Shown: positions 37,592 through 45,404 of the stretch, in pieces | How the letters are laid out: every line of letters begins with the position of its first letter | Position numbering within the stretch: position 1 is the stretch's first letter | Translations under genes and position numbers: made by a program | The notes under the pieces: generated by a model | The model's input: only the letters and a program-made list of their open reading frames with translations | Told to the model about the DNA's origin: nothing | Databases searched by the model: none | Source: Paenibacillus mucilaginosus 3016 | GTDB lineage: Bacteria > Bacillota > Bacilli > Paenibacillales > NBRC-103111 | Length of the DNA: 64,000 nucleotides | Direction of reading: 5' to 3' | Assembly: GCF_000250655.1 (NCBI RefSeq) | Contig: NC_016935.1 | Coordinates: forward strand, 6,404,001-6,468,000

Positions 37592-38500
37592 TTAGCTCAG
37601 TGCCCGTTCGATGACGGCCATCCGGATCGGTACGCCGTGACTCATCTGCTGGAAAATCTTCGATTTCTCGCACTCGACGAGCTCGTCGTCGATCTCGACG
37701 CCCCGGTTCACCGGAGCCGGGTGCATGATGATCGCGTGGGGCGCCATGCGCGCCGCCCGCTCCACCGTCAGCCCGTAGGCCGCCCGGTATTCCTCGGCCG
37801 AGCCGAAGAGCGTGCCTTCGTGGCGCTCGAGCTGCACGCGCAGCATCATGACCACATCCGCCTTCAGCGCTTCGTCGATCGTCACGTACGGGGCGTGGCC
37901 GGCGAGCTCGGCGGCCTGCATCCCCTGCGGCGCACAGAAGCTTACTTTGGCGCCCAGCGCCTGCAGCGCCCACAGGTTCGAGCGGGCCACCCGGCTGTGC
38001 TGGATGTCGCCGATGATCGCCACGTTCAGGCCCTTGATCTCGCCGAACTGCTTGCGCATCGTGTAGAGATCGAGCAGCGCCTGCGTCGGATGCTCGTTGT
38101 TGCCGTCCCCCGCGTTGATCAGCGGGAACTTGATCTTCTGGGCGAGCTCGGCGAGCAGCCCGTTCGGCTTCATCCGGATGACGCCCGCGTCGACGCCCAT
38201 CGATTCGATCGTGCGGACCGTATCGTAGATCGACTCCCCTTTTTGCACCGAGGAGACGGCGGCGGCGAAGTTCAGCACCTCCGCCCCGAGGCGCTTCTCC
38301 GCGACTTCGAAGGAGAACCGCGTTCTCGTGCTGTTCTCGAAGAACATATTCGCTACAAACCGGCCCTGCAGGCCGTTCGATACCTTCACCGGATACTGTT
38401 CCCAGTATGCCGCTCTATCCAGAATGGACGTCAGTTCGCCGGCCGTCATGCCTTTGGTGCCAAGCAGATGCTTGTCTGTGTGTACGCTGAGCTGTGTCAT
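37592..38500 (-). CDS. pyrB: Aspartate carbamoyltransferase
   Basis: Commits carbamoyl phosphate and aspartate to pyrimidine synthesis. The carbamoyl-phosphate loop FFENSTRTRFSFEVAE, the HPTQALLDLYTM motif and the C-terminal HPAPVNRGVEI loop are all present in 302 residues. No regulatory-chain gene (pyrI) is near, as expected for a Bacillus-type unregulated trimer. The start overlaps the pyrR stop by 4 bases. Confidence 0.96.
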   Translation of the reverse strand: MTQLSVHTDKHLLGTKGMTAGELTSILDRAAYWEQYPVKVSNGLQGRFVANMFFENSTRTRFSFEVAEKRLGAEVLNFAAAVSSVQKGESIYDTVRTIESMGVDAGVIRMKPNGLLAELAQKIKFPLINAGDGNNEHPTQALLDLYTMRKQFGEIKGLNVAIIGDIQHSRVARSNLWALQALGAKVSFCAPQGMQAAELAGHAPYVTIDEALKADVVMMLRVQLERHEGTLFGSAEEYRAAYGLTVERAARMAPHAIIMHPAPVNRGVEIDDELVECEKSKIFQQMSHGVPIRMAVIERALS

Positions 38501-39072
38501 TCGGTTGGCCTCCTCTGTCCTGTAATGATGACCTGGTCGACGCCGTCCACCTCGGACAGCTTTACTTCGATCGACTCCTGCTTGGAAGTCGGGATGTTCT
38601 TCCCGACGAAATCCGGCCGGATCGGCAGTTCCCGGTGTCCCCGGTCCACCAGCACCGCGAGCTGGATCATCTGGGGTCTGCCGAGATCCATCAGCGCGTC
38701 CATCGCCGCCCGGACCGTCCGGCCCGTGAACAGCACGTCGTCGAACAGGATGAGCTTGCGTCCCTGCACAACCAGCTTCTCCTGCCCGTCGGCCGCAGCC
38801 GATTCCTCACCGCCCGTGACCGCCGTCTCCAGCGAGACGATACGGTCGTCGCGGTAGCGCGTGACATCCACTTCCCCTACCGGCGCCGGGATGCCCTCGA
38901 TCTCGCGGATCCGCTCCGATACCCTCCGGGCCAGATGGATGCCGCGGGTCCGGATTCCGATCAGGAGGCAGTTCTCGAAGCCTTTGTTCTTCTCCAGTAT
39001 TTCATGGGCAATCCGGGTGAGCGCCCGCCGCACAGCGATTTCATCCATGAGCACATGCTCTGTTTGCAGCAT
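38497..39072 (-). CDS. pyrR: PyrR bifunctional attenuator / uracil phosphoribosyltransferase
   Basis: Binds nascent pyr mRNA when UMP is high and favours termination; it also has uracil phosphoribosyltransferase activity. The PRPP motif LILFDDVLFTGRTVRAAMDA and the C-terminal LAVLVDRGHRELPIRPDF match the family. ATG 39072, nine bases after GGAGG, gives 191 residues, slightly longer than the usual 180 through a Glu/Ala-rich insert before the PRPP loop. Its own leader carries the PyrR-binding element. Confidence 0.95.
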   Translation of the reverse strand: MLQTEHVLMDEIAVRRALTRIAHEILEKNKGFENCLLIGIRTRGIHLARRVSERIREIEGIPAPVGEVDVTRYRDDRIVSLETAVTGGEESAAADGQEKLVVQGRKLILFDDVLFTGRTVRAAMDALMDLGRPQMIQLAVLVDRGHRELPIRPDFVGKNIPTSKQESIEVKLSEVDGVDQVIITGQRRPTE

Positions 39073-39126
39073 CGCGGTCCGTCCTCCTTCATCTCTCAAG
39101 GCCTGAGCCTCTGTGAAACTCCTGCG

Positions 39127-39161
39127 AAAATAAAATAACCTTGCCGTCATGGCAAGGTTAT
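39127..39161 (-). terminator. Attenuator terminator in the pyrR leader
   Basis: On the minus strand ATAACCTTGCC pairs with GGCAAGGTTAT around ATGAC and is followed by TTTATTTTCG. It lies about 55 bases before pyrR and about 95 after the PyrR-binding site. Confidence 0.85.
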
Positions 39162-39253
39162 GTGTACACCCGAACAGAACCGTCCCAGGGAGATTTCTAC
39201 GCATGGCAGCGCCAGCGGAAATGCTCCGAGTGGAGAATCCGATTCATCGTTCA

Positions 39254-39285
39254 CCTTGCCAGCCTCACGGGACTGTTTTTAAAGG
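39254..39285 (-). promoter_or_regulatory. PyrR-binding RNA element
   Basis: Read on the minus strand this is TTTAAAAACAGTCCCGTGAG followed by GCTGGCAAGG. It fits the known PyrR anti-antiterminator loop (ACAGUCC, then GAGAGGCU) with one or two changes. The GGCAAGG end can pair with the left arm of the downstream terminator, giving the expected antiterminator switch. Confidence 0.85.
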
Positions 39286-39304
39286 TGCTATGCAGTTACC
39301 AAGG

Positions 39305-39333
39305 ATTATCCCACGTTCGACACGGCTTGTCAA
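39305..39333 (-). promoter_or_regulatory. SigA promoter of the pyr operon
   Basis: On the minus strand TTGACA (39328-39333) and GATAAT (39305-39310) are separated by 17 bases, about 20 bases before the PyrR-binding element. Confidence 0.85.
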
Positions 39334-39369
39334 TACTTCCCGAATTCCCGTTAGGGTTTCATTCGATCT

Positions 39370-39906
39370 TCACCCCGCCAGGATTGCCCTACCCCGGTGT
39401 TTTATGCTATGAAAGGAGGAGTGCTCTCTCACTTCCTCCAAGCCTTTTATAATGCGTATTTCACATCTCTTTCTTCCATTAATTATTTTGATTACTTGAA
39501 GTGGATTGTGTTTTGTGAGCACTGTTGTGAGCATGGAAACTTCTATTGTTTCAACCGTTCTCCCAGGAACACGAAATCCCTCGGCTACTATATCCTTCTC
39601 CTGTAGAGAATTCACCAGGACGTTAGGTATTAAGCCTCCCCCCTTTTTAAACCTCTGCCAACTCGCCTGCAGGTAATACCCTCCTCCAAAGTACTCATTC
39701 CATCGCTGCCATTTCTTCGACCACTCCGTCCGGCTCATGCGCTTGATCTGCACCTCCATGAGATAGGCGCGGCCTCCAAATATGAAGAACACATCCGGAG
39801 CGAAAACCCGCTCCTTGCCGGAATACATGTATGGCTCCCGCAACTCCTCTTCAAAATAAGCCCTTGGATTGTTAACTAGTAGCTTCAGTATACCAGTCAC
39901 CAGCAA
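39370..39906 (-). CDS. Replication-relaxation-like protein, probably a truncated remnant
   Basis: An open frame of about 178 residues whose middle (VFAPDVFFIFGGRAYLMEVQ, then WSKKWQRWNEYF) resembles the C-terminal part of replication-relaxation family proteins found on plasmids and integrative elements of Paenibacillus. No ATG or ribosome site is near the 5' end; the frame is open back to a TAA at about 39950, and only TTG/GTG codons are available. The 5' end therefore appears missing. It lies between the pyr promoter and the accessory island, overlapping neither, and may mark an old insertion edge. The assignment is from pattern memory and uncertain. Confidence 0.45.
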   Translation of the reverse strand: MLVTGILKLLVNNPRAYFEEELREPYMYSGKERVFAPDVFFIFGGRAYLMEVQIKRMSRTEWSKKWQRWNEYFGGGYYLQASWQRFKKGGGLIPNVLVNSLQEKDIVAEGFRVPGRTVETIEVSMLTTVLTKHNPLQVIKIINGRKRCEIRIIKGLEEVREHSSFHSIKHRGRAILAG

Positions 39907-40002
39907 TAAAACTGTTTTGCAGGAGTCAGGGCTGCTAACGCTACATTATTAAAGAAAAAAGGCAGATTACCAATTTTGGGAATCCACCTTTAAAAAAGAT
40001 TA

Positions 40003-41943
40003 TTAAGTTGTTGATTTACTGTTTTTATATCTGTCAAAAGCTTTATTTGAGGCTTCCAGGCTTTTATCACCATAAGCGAGATCAACAGTCCCCCCATATA
40101 TGCGCCACAATTCTTTCAACTGATTGTATATATTATTATCCTCTACAGTAAATAGGTCCGAAAAATAAGGGTGGACTTTGAGTTCTTTTAACCACGCGAC
40201 ACCTTGTGATAATTTCTTACTCTCATCATTTTTCATAGCCTCGAGATTATTTTTGGGTACAGGAGCATCGAACCCCATCTTCGGCCAAACATTATAGCCC
40301 CATTGAATAGTTCCAATTTCTGCTCTAATTGCACTAGTTGTATACGATAGGTTTGGATTATCTTTCTTAGCAGTGAAAAAACCTCTGCGCTGTTCTTCTA
40401 CCATGTTTCCAAAGACTCGCGGAGGGTCTGTTGTGCCTTTAGTACTTTTCTGACGGTGGACTTCCAGCAAAGAGTATCTTAGTTCATTCTTTCGCCGTAC
40501 GAATTTAAATAGAGTATCTTGAAATCTGATCCCCTCCCTAGCATTGTACACTCTTGCACAAAACGAGCCATCCCTTAGATCTAATTCAACATCCATATCA
40601 TGACCATCCTTAGTTACTTCATGGGTCTGATTACCATAATGTTCAGTTAGTGAATCATATGATATTAATTGCAAGAATAACCTTGGATTATTATTAAAGA
40701 GTCGGTTGACCACCTTGTCTTCTAGTAGCATATTCTTGACTTCTTCGTATTTCCCTTTACACTTTTTTAAAGCAGAACCGGAACTGACAATTATTAAATA
40801 ACCATTTTCTTTTTTATCAATTATCTGCTGCAGTTCTACATCATTATTTATGTACTGCGGTTCTTCATCCTCATTTATGTGCTCCAGTTCTTCAACCTCA
40901 TTTATGTGCTCCAGTTCTTCATCATCATAGAAATTATACTTCTCCTTCAGCTCTTCTTCTCCAGCATACAAGACTCGATTTGGCAATTTTTCAAACTTTA
41001 TATTTTTATATAGTGCTTTGAAATCTGTGGTGTCCGATTCCTTCTGTTCTTCACCATCCAAATTAGTAAATAAAAGTATAAGTTCATTCAGCCCCATTGT
41101 GTTCAAAATTGCCCGTTCGATTTTTTTATTTAACTTTTTTATGATCTCTTGTTTAATTTCACCTATAATACTCGTTTCATTTTTCTCTGAAAGAATTCCA
41201 ATGAGTTCAACCAAGTCATCCCTGCCAAGTTTCTTGGTATCTAATACTTCATTTTGTTTAAACTTTTTCGGAAGTTGTTCCCATAAATCTTCATTATTAA
41301 ACTCATCAATAATCACTCTCTGTACCGTCCCTCGATTTACCCCTAAGTTTGCTTTTGGTTTAAGGTTTAAAGGTTGAGTCACGGAAATGTCCTGACCAAC
41401 TTTGTTTACCCTCTCCCCAATCTCCTCTGCTTCTTTTTCCAAATTTGGTTCATCATTCACTATTATTCCATTGTCCATCTGATATGTAGGCTTAACTCTC
41501 CCCTGTCTTTGCTGTACTACATGCCACCCCTCGTGGGAAAGATGCCGTTCTTGGCCAGAACCAACATGAATCTCATTTCCCTGAGCGTACGCTAATGCTT
41601 GTACTCCTGCAGGTTTACTTGAATTGTAATGCACCCGAACGTCAGATAGATCCATCCCAGACAGTTTTTCCAGCCCAGATTTTATGTGCTCTGGAAAACC
41701 TGTTTTATTCTCTTTTTTCTCCGTGGATTGGGGAGTATTGGTATAGTTAGGGATAGACGATCGTAATAATTGTGTCACAGCTCGGTTGCCAAATTTTTTT
41801 TGTAATTGCATGATTGAGGCCGGGGTAAGTTTTGACAATGAAGGAGTAAGATTACTAAGGCTATAACCTTGGCTTGCTTTGGTAGCAACATCAGATGTTT
41901 TGGATGGTGATTTTCCTTTATAGTCAGATTGATGCATAGGCAT
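40003..41943 (-). CDS. eCIS-core (DUF4157-like) putative effector with unknown C-terminal domain
   Basis: A 646-residue protein. Residues 45-61 carry the segment usual at the front of this family (LQKKFGNRAVTQLL). Residues 83-150 form the eCIS-core domain: GLEKLSGMDLSDVRVHYNSS, AYAQGNEIHVGSG and a zinc-protease-like HEGWH at 137-141 followed by VVQQRQGRV. Such domains are known in proteins linked to extracellular contractile injection systems and in other secreted toxins. An acidic spacer of three 9-residue repeats lies near residues 342-368, and the last 270 residues match nothing I know. No signal peptide is seen. It is much more AT-rich than its surroundings. AGGAG lies 8 bases before the ATG. 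Confidence 0.75.
   Translation of the reverse strand: MPMHQSDYKGKSPSKTSDVATKASQGYSLSNLTPSLSKLTPASIMQLQKKFGNRAVTQLLRSSIPNYTNTPQSTEKKENKTGFPEHIKSGLEKLSGMDLSDVRVHYNSSKPAGVQALAYAQGNEIHVGSGQERHLSHEGWHVVQQRQGRVKPTYQMDNGIIVNDEPNLEKEAEEIGERVNKVGQDISVTQPLNLKPKANLGVNRGTVQRVIIDEFNNEDLWEQLPKKFKQNEVLDTKKLGRDDLVELIGILSEKNETSIIGEIKQEIIKKLNKKIERAILNTMGLNELILLFTNLDGEEQKESDTTDFKALYKNIKFEKLPNRVLYAGEEELKEKYNFYDDEELEHINEVEELEHINEDEEPQYINNDVELQQIIDKKENGYLIIVSSGSALKKCKGKYEEVKNMLLEDKVVNRLFNNNPRLFLQLISYDSLTEHYGNQTHEVTKDGHDMDVELDLRDGSFCARVYNAREGIRFQDTLFKFVRRKNELRYSLLEVHRQKSTKGTTDPPRVFGNMVEEQRRGFFTAKKDNPNLSYTTSAIRAEIGTIQWGYNVWPKMGFDAPVPKNNLEAMKNDESKKLSQGVAWLKELKVHPYFSDLFTVEDNNIYNQLKELWRIYGGTVDLAYGDKSLEASNKAFDRYKNSKSTT
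40840..40920 (-). repeat. Three tandem 27-bp repeats coding acidic 9-residue units
   Basis: Units at 40840-40866, 40867-40893 and 40894-40920 code EEPQYINND, EELEHINED and EELEHINEV. The two upstream units differ by only a few bases, the third is more diverged. Confidence 0.85.
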
Positions 41944-42273
41944 TTAATCACTCCTAAAATTATTGTTGGTATAAAGAATCAAGGCTGCCTCAACCACTCC
42001 CTATGGCGCTCTAATCTCCTTAAGGGAAACATAACTCCTATTTTTTCCTATATCTAGTATACACAAAAAATACTTATAATTCCTTTCTTTATAAAAGTAG
42101 GAAAATCTTTGATTTTTGGTTACCAGAGTAGGAGTGGCAAGCCGAAACTCAATGCTCTGGTGAATGGTCACACCTTGCCGACGCTGCCGGTAGCGTGTAC
42201 CGGATCTCGAGGGGGCTTGGCCGACCTGTGGAAGAAATTTGGGTGTCAAAGGATGAAGCGAAGGAGAATGACT
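41944..42273. other. 330-base intergenic region upstream of the eCIS-core gene
   Basis: Holds the leader and probable promoter of the eCIS-core gene: a minus-strand TATACT at 42056-42061 without a clear -35, and a possible 17-codon minus-strand leader ORF starting near 42032 after AGGAG. The right half is GC-richer and contains no recognised feature; it precedes a small plus-strand gene. Confidence 0.4.
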
Positions 42274-42444
42274 ATGTACCCACCAGAAGTGCTGAGGGAG
42301 ATCGACTTCATGACGAAAGAACTGGAGAAGATTAAAAAGCGTCATGGAGAGGACTCCTTTATCTATCGGATCGCTCTCGCCGGTGCTCGGTCAAGATTGT
42401 TGGAGCTCACTCCAATCAAGAAAGACGACAAAGAAGCCCCCTGA
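42274..42444 (+). CDS. Small hypothetical helical protein
   Basis: A 56-residue charged protein (MYPPEVLREIDFMTKELEKI near the start, then IYRIALAGARSRLLELTPIK). AAGGAG lies 7 bases before the ATG at 42274; an ATG at 42268 is too close. The predicted structure is mainly helical. The stop codon lies inside a long hairpin that acts as its terminator. Its base composition is closer to the prophage and host than to the AT-rich neighbours. Function unknown. Confidence 0.6.
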   Translation: MYPPEVLREIDFMTKELEKIKKRHGEDSFIYRIALAGARSRLLELTPIKKDDKEAP

Positions 42445-42466
42445 TGATCAGGAGGCTTCTTTGTCG
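42426..42466 (+). terminator. Long intrinsic terminator overlapping the end of the small gene
   Basis: CGACAAAGAAGCC and GGCTTCTTTGTCG, with an inner CCTGAT/ATCAGG, make a near-perfect 19-bp stem. The T tract is short. Confidence 0.7.
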
Positions 42467-42612
42467 CAAACTACCTTGTATGGGCACGTGGTTGCATCCA
42501 GCTGGTCGTGGCGTTTCAAGTCTAAAATAAAATTTAGAAAACTTATACAGTTTCAAAGTTCGGTATAATTATGTCTGTATTTATTTTCCTACAATATAAG
42601 GGAGTGTTTCTT

Positions 42613-43524
42613 TTGAAAGAGATTATTTACTTAGACACATCATTCCTGCATTCATTCATTGCCCAGCTAAAAGAAGGACTTCCGACCAGCCACGTGAGAG
42701 AATTTTTGGAGCAAGAGACACAAACTACTTTAGATGCTACCCAAAAAGAAAGCACTCATGAGGTATCTGGAGAAGCTTCGACTGGCAGTGTTACCATCCC
42801 ACAATTCTTTGCTACACCGTCTGGCAAAGGAGCATATAAGTATATAAATAAAAACCGTCTGGATAACTCTTTCACATTAAGCCAATTAGACGCCGGTAAA
42901 GAAATTATCTCTAAGCAATTACATGACAATGCATTAAGCGACTTCGAGGAATATCTGAATGATGATAATGTCTACTGCACTACTAATGACGCTTTTGATA
43001 AACAGATTGATATTGGGAAATATATAAAAATTATTCATCCATTTGAGATTTTTGATTTAAGTTATGTTAAAAAGTCTCTTGATGTCTCCATCCTAAAAGA
43101 AATGGCACTACTTGCAAATTCGGGTGTTGTTCCCGCAAAAAATGGACAAAAAAAATTGAATCCAGATGTAGAGAAAGGTATGAATTCCTTTGATGTAATA
43201 CTCCGATTTCTCACTAATATTTTGCCTTCTAATCTATGTATTAGACAAGGGAATTTTATTTCCGCATTGAAAGAAAAATATGTACGTGAGACAAACTCAG
43301 AATTAATATTTAAATATGGCACGAAATCTTCATTAAAACTAACGGTATTAGGGAAAGTAACTAGGGAGTTTGATGAGTTTGATATTGATATGTTTAATAA
43401 GGGAGGGATGTTCTCTCATATTACTGAATCAATCACAGGCGTTACCCGTCAATTTATTGATGAAGTCAAGTTAATAAAAAAAGGAGATATTATTATCTCC
43501 CCTATTGCTATTTATTTCGAATAA
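42613..43524 (+). CDS. DUF6414-like protein
   Basis: The 303-residue protein begins KEIIYLDTSFLHSFIAQLKEG, the pattern I associate with the uncharacterised DUF6414 family. The rest includes a Ser/Thr-rich segment (about 40-65) and a C-terminal domain ending KKGDIIISPIAIYFE. The likely start is TTG 42613, eight bases after AAGGGAG; an ATG at 42571 has no ribosome site. TATAAT lies at 42564-42569. The gene is very AT-rich and on the plus strand, opposite to the prophage late genes, so it looks like separately acquired cargo. Function unknown; an antiphage role would be speculation. Confidence 0.65.
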   Translation: MKEIIYLDTSFLHSFIAQLKEGLPTSHVREFLEQETQTTLDATQKESTHEVSGEASTGSVTIPQFFATPSGKGAYKYINKNRLDNSFTLSQLDAGKEIISKQLHDNALSDFEEYLNDDNVYCTTNDAFDKQIDIGKYIKIIHPFEIFDLSYVKKSLDVSILKEMALLANSGVVPAKNGQKKLNPDVEKGMNSFDVILRFLTNILPSNLCIRQGNFISALKEKYVRETNSELIFKYGTKSSLKLTVLGKVTREFDEFDIDMFNKGGMFSHITESITGVTRQFIDEVKLIKKGDIIISPIAIYFE

Positions 43525-43678
43525 GCTTGCGATTTTTTGAGCGTTCTTCCATATGCTTTCTTCCTGCTTCTATACGTTTGGAGGTTTGTTCTAACTCCGA
43601 ATCAAAGTCTTTTTGTTTTTGGTTGGTTTTGCGAAACCCCTCAGTTATAAAGTCGATGATTCCTTTATGAGTGAACAT
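43508..43678 (-). CDS. Small basic coiled-coil protein
   Basis: A 56-residue protein starting MFTHKGIIDFITEGFRKT and continuing as one charged helix rich in Lys, Glu and Arg. The ribosome site is strong (TAGGAGGTGAAGGAACA before the ATG), so it is very likely translated. Its 3' end overlaps the converging DUF6414-like gene by 17 bases, so the two transcripts are antisense at their ends. Function unknown. Confidence 0.65.
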   Translation of the reverse strand: MFTHKGIIDFITEGFRKTNQKQKDFDSELEQTSKRIEAGRKHMEERSKNRKLIRNK

Positions 43679-43751
43679 TGTTCCTTCACCTCCTAACGTT
43701 ATTATATGCAACATAACTTAAGATTGCCACTTTTTCTTATTATTTAAACAC

Positions 43752-43793
43752 AATCAGCGCTTCCAATCGCAGTGATAAATGGAAGCGCTGATT
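43752..43793. terminator. Intrinsic terminator
   Basis: AATCAGCGCTTCCA and TGGAAGCGCTGATT form a perfect 14-bp stem with a 14-base loop. It lies 20 bases after the minus-strand gene at 43813-44001. Confidence 0.7.
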
Positions 43794-43812
43794 TATCTAG
43801 AGAATTCTTCAC

Positions 43813-44001
43813 TTATACTGCTCGAATGAATTTAACTTTTTCCCGTGCCAAGAATATATAATTTTCATCAGAGCTTATTGTGATCGACTCCTCAGAAATC
43901 TGATCGACTACTCCTCTTGCCACTTCTTCCTTTGTTCCTCTGGGCGTCTCCAATTGATATACCACTTCTACTGTGTCGCCCACTTTGACATTCTTGTCCA
44001 T
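43813..44001 (-). CDS. Small hypothetical beta-rich protein
   Basis: A 62-residue protein, MDKNVKVGDTVEVVYQLETP onward, with alternating short hydrophobic strands (GVVDQISEESITIS, IFLAREKVKFI). It resembles small SH3-like or hypervariable-junction barrels, but no family is recognised. GGGAGG lies 8 bases before the ATG. It ends at a strong terminator. It lies between the DUF6414-like cargo and the first holin remnant. Confidence 0.65.
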   Translation of the reverse strand: MDKNVKVGDTVEVVYQLETPRGTKEEVARGVVDQISEESITISSDENYIFLAREKVKFIRAV

Positions 44002-44091
44002 GATAATCGCCTCCCGATTAGAATAGTTTTCCACATCACTCCTTTATTTATCGGTATAATAATAAATTTATTAACACGAAAAAATCCCCCC

Positions 44092-44112
44092 AGCCGCAGC
44101 CAGTGGGGGATT
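44092..44112 (-). terminator. Terminator after the first holin remnant
   Basis: On the minus strand AATCCCCC pairs with GGGGGATT around 12 bases and is followed by TTTTCG. It sits two bases after the remnant stop, as in an intact lysis cassette. Confidence 0.75.
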
Positions 44113-44114
44113 CG

Positions 44115-44168
44115 TTATTTCTTCTCCACAGCGTTGTGATCAGCACGGGATTCTTGATCGTTGAGCAA
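44115..44168 (-). pseudogene. 3' end remnant of a holin gene (copy A)
   Basis: The minus strand reads LLNDQESRADHNAVEKK then TAA, followed directly by a terminator. The last residues match the end of the second remnant (LDHNVVAKK, stop, terminator) and the WLDHNAK of the intact holin. Nothing upstream continues the frame convincingly. The 248 bases from 44169 to the next gene hold nothing else I recognise. Confidence 0.55.
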
Positions 44169-44416
44169 ATCCCACATAAAGCTATCTTAAGGCTAAAATG
44201 ATTTTCTTTACAGAGTCCAGGTTGATGCACATTACGCCTTCATATATACCTTCAACGACTATGAATGCCGATGAATACTGTTCACAAATATCGATGAAGA
44301 TTTGGACATGGTTTCTATCCAATGCTAAGCTAAGCTATAGTTACCATACATATGGCTGCGTATAATTGGTGACGAAAAGAAAAGGAAATTCTAAATGAAT
44401 GCGGAGGCTTAATTGA

Positions 44417-45310
44417 ATGGCAGAGAAGATTGTTTCACTCTCATCTTTATGGACAGAGGAAATCAATAAAGTACCTCCCAATTTTTATAAAGATCGTTTT
44501 CAGAATTTGGTTGCTGTTTTACACACCTCGGATGTACTATTAGAGGCTTTAAATAAAAAAAAACTAAACCCAGTTAAAATGAAGCCCCTTGATTTTATTT
44601 GTATGCATTATTTTGCTCACGCTTATAATCTTGCAACCTCTATTTTTTATCTTTGCAAAAATGGAATGGGTTCCAGTTGCATTATACTTATTAGGGCCTT
44701 ATTAGAATCATTGATAAACTGTTCATATTTATGGCTTTGCAAGAAAATTAATGGAAATGAAAATGAAAGAAATGCTTGGATGGAATACGAATATATAGAA
44801 CGATCTAAAATGTCAAATCTATGGAGTAATATGCAAAAGAACCGACAAAAAATTAATATTCCCTTAGTACAACCTAATGATCTGTTCACTCAGGAAAAGA
44901 GAAACGAACTGAGTGTTGCAAGAAGTCAATTCAAATTAAAATATGGAAGTGAGAACTGGGCGGTGCACCCAAATGTTGATGAGCGAGCACGAAGAGTTGA
45001 TTCATGTAGAAGTTTTTATGATCATACTGGAATTTTTCTTGAAGAAGACTATGTAACAATCTATAAATGGGCTAGTGAACTTGTTCACGGCTCACCAGCA
45101 AGTGCGAGTTCTTTTATTGATGAATCATTCAATTGTGGTTTACAATTTGAAATCGGAGCTTCAAAGAAAAATATTGATATTATCCTTCCTATATGCACAA
45201 GAATAATGATTGGCATGTTATTCCTTCTCAATCACATTTATCATTTAGATGTGGATTTAACGGCTCAACTTAGGACAGCAGGGTTAAACAAAGTTCAGGA
45301 CAGAAAGTAA
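44417..45310 (+). CDS. DUF5677-like protein, possibly HEPN-type
   Basis: The 297-residue protein is helical throughout. SSCIILIRALLESLINCSYLW has the R-x-x-x-E-x-x-x-N/Y arrangement seen in DUF5677 proteins and related HEPN-like folds, and YKWASELVHGSPAS gives a second conserved stretch with Asn/His-type residues. The gene is AT-rich, on the plus strand and framed by two holin 3' remnants with their terminators. GGAGG lies about 10 bases before the ATG. Some HEPN proteins are RNases in defence or toxin systems, but the catalytic R-x4-6-H motif is not clear here, so function is open. Confidence 0.65.
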   Translation: MAEKIVSLSSLWTEEINKVPPNFYKDRFQNLVAVLHTSDVLLEALNKKKLNPVKMKPLDFICMHYFAHAYNLATSIFYLCKNGMGSSCIILIRALLESLINCSYLWLCKKINGNENERNAWMEYEYIERSKMSNLWSNMQKNRQKINIPLVQPNDLFTQEKRNELSVARSQFKLKYGSENWAVHPNVDERARRVDSCRSFYDHTGIFLEEDYVTIYKWASELVHGSPASASSFIDESFNCGLQFEIGASKKNIDIILPICTRIMIGMLFLLNHIYHLDVDLTAQLRTAGLNKVQDRK

Positions 45311-45370
45311 CCGCTTGAGCCATATTGTAGCCTATCGGCAATACTATTGGACATGAAAAGAATGCAAAAT

Positions 45371-45401
45371 AAATCGCCCCACCATTTCGGCAGGGCGATT
45401 T
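45371..45401. terminator. Bidirectional terminator after the DUF5677-like gene and holin remnant B
   Basis: AAATCGCCC and GGGCGATTT pair around 13 bases; TTTTT follows on the plus strand and TATTTTGC on the minus strand. It is 3 bases from the remnant stop. Confidence 0.8.
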
Positions 45402-45404
45402 TTC

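Noticed and set aside
40840..40920. Short tandem repeats as a possible CRISPR array
   Set aside because: Units are contiguous 27-bp coding repeats with no spacers, inside an open frame. No CRISPR array was seen in the window.
42109..42267. In-frame extension upstream of the 56-residue gene
   Set aside because: No ribosome site at its ATG, and AAGGAG fits the internal start at 42274.
42001..42345. 114-codon minus-strand frame in the leader of the eCIS-core gene
   Set aside because: Low-complexity His/Pro/Ser text without a ribosome site; it crosses the probable promoter.
44048..44230. 60-codon minus-strand frame across the first holin remnant
   Set aside because: It reads the remnant and its terminator in a different frame and has no ribosome site.
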